Assembly (NCBI GenBank): GCA_029937655.1
Contig: JAPYPK010000082.1
Location: 1-5,955, forward strand
Source of the DNA: Nitrospinaceae bacterium
Lineage (GTDB): Bacteria > Nitrospinota > Nitrospinia > Nitrospinales > VA-1
DNA length: 5,955 nucleotides
Direction of reading: 5' to 3'
A program made the translations under genes and the position numbers. A model generated the notes under the pieces. The model was not told where the DNA came from. It did no database searches and saw nothing but the letters and a program-made list of their open reading frames with translations. Position 1 is the stretch's first letter. The number at the start of each line of letters is the position of its first letter. Of the stretch, positions 5,591 through 5,955 are shown piece by piece.

Positions 5591-5955
5591 TTAAATGGAT
5601 TGAATTGCTTCGCCTAAATCTTTTTTACTAACCTCTAAGCTTAACTTATCAATAAATGAGTCAATATCTAGCACCACAGTTTCCTTTGACCGTCTTTTTC
5701 TAACGGCTAAACTATTGTTTTCTTGTTCTTTTTCTCCAAGAACAACCATGTAAGGTATCTTCTGTAGTTGGGCTTCCCTGATTTTGAACCCAATCTTCTC
5801 ATTTCGCAAGTCTTTTTCTACGCGAAACCCACTATTTTTCAACTTTTTGAATACCTCATCGGTATATCTCTGGTTTTGATCAGTGATTGGTAGAAGAATT
5901 ACTTGAACTGGCGCAAGCCATAAAGGAAAGGCCCCAGCGTAATGTTCAACAAGAC
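5591..5955 (-). CDS. thrS: Threonyl-tRNA synthetase (C-terminal part; gene start outside window)
   Basis: The last 120 codons are visible; the frame runs off the right edge and the ATG at 5842 is internal. The segment starts LVEHYAGAFPLWLAPVQV, the end of the class II catalytic core leading into the anticodon-binding domain. It continues with DLRNEKIGFKIREAQLQKIPYMVVLGEKE, the most recognisable ThrRS C-terminal signature, which helps recognise the threonine anticodon. The catalytic zinc-binding residues, editing domain and TGS domain lie outside. The full protein is normally near 640 residues. It heads the standard thrS-infC-rpmI-rplT-pheS order, with infC starting 16 nt after its TAA. Whether its mRNA leader carries an autoregulatory or T-box element cannot be seen from here. 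Confidence 0.96.
   Translation of the reverse strand, partial: LVEHYAGAFPLWLAPVQVILLPITDQNQRYTDEVFKKLKNSGFRVEKDLRNEKIGFKIREAQLQKIPYMVVLGEKEQENNSLAVRKRRSKETVVLDIDSFIDKLSLEVSKKDLGEAIQSI

Overview
The window is AT-rich, bacterial and almost entirely coding. It holds two gene blocks that run toward each other and meet with 14 bp between their stop codons. No gene pins down the phylum. The L20, L35 and IF3 proteins are generic, and the PheS cysteine insert occurs in several unrelated phyla as far as I recall.

Left block, + strand, 1-3260: a compact lipid or polyketide-type operon. It contains the C-terminal ~80% of a CrtI/phytoene-desaturase-like FAD oxidoreductase (5' end outside the window), a FabG-type 3-ketoacyl-ACP reductase, a FabZ-type 3-hydroxyacyl-ACP dehydratase and a FabI-like SDR enoyl reductase. 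The last three genes are tightly coupled: a 3-nt gap, then a 4-nt GTGA overlap. Together they can perform the three reductive steps of an acyl-chain elongation cycle. The FAD enzyme could add or remove double bonds on the chain. The condensing enzyme and acyl carrier protein are not visible and may lie upstream of base 1. A desaturase-like gene beside a private FabG/FabZ/FabI set looks more like a specialised-lipid or polyene cluster than housekeeping FAS II. The product is unknown.

Right block, - strand, 5955 to 3275: the classical translation operon thrS (C-terminal part only) - infC - rpmI - rplT - pheS. It encodes threonyl-tRNA synthetase, initiation factor IF3, ribosomal proteins L35 and L20, and the phenylalanyl-tRNA synthetase alpha subunit. 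infC almost certainly starts at a non-canonical AUU behind a strong Shine-Dalgarno sequence, the hallmark of IF3 autoregulation. pheT, the usual neighbour after pheS, is absent; the convergent lipid operon occupies its place.

No tRNA, rRNA, CRISPR array, insertion sequence or other mobile element is apparent. No intergenic stretch exceeds 80 bases. The main points of interest are the lipid cluster, the unusual active-site positions in its two SDR enzymes, the AUU start of infC, the missing pheT, an odd cysteine in PheS, and three perfect inverted repeats.
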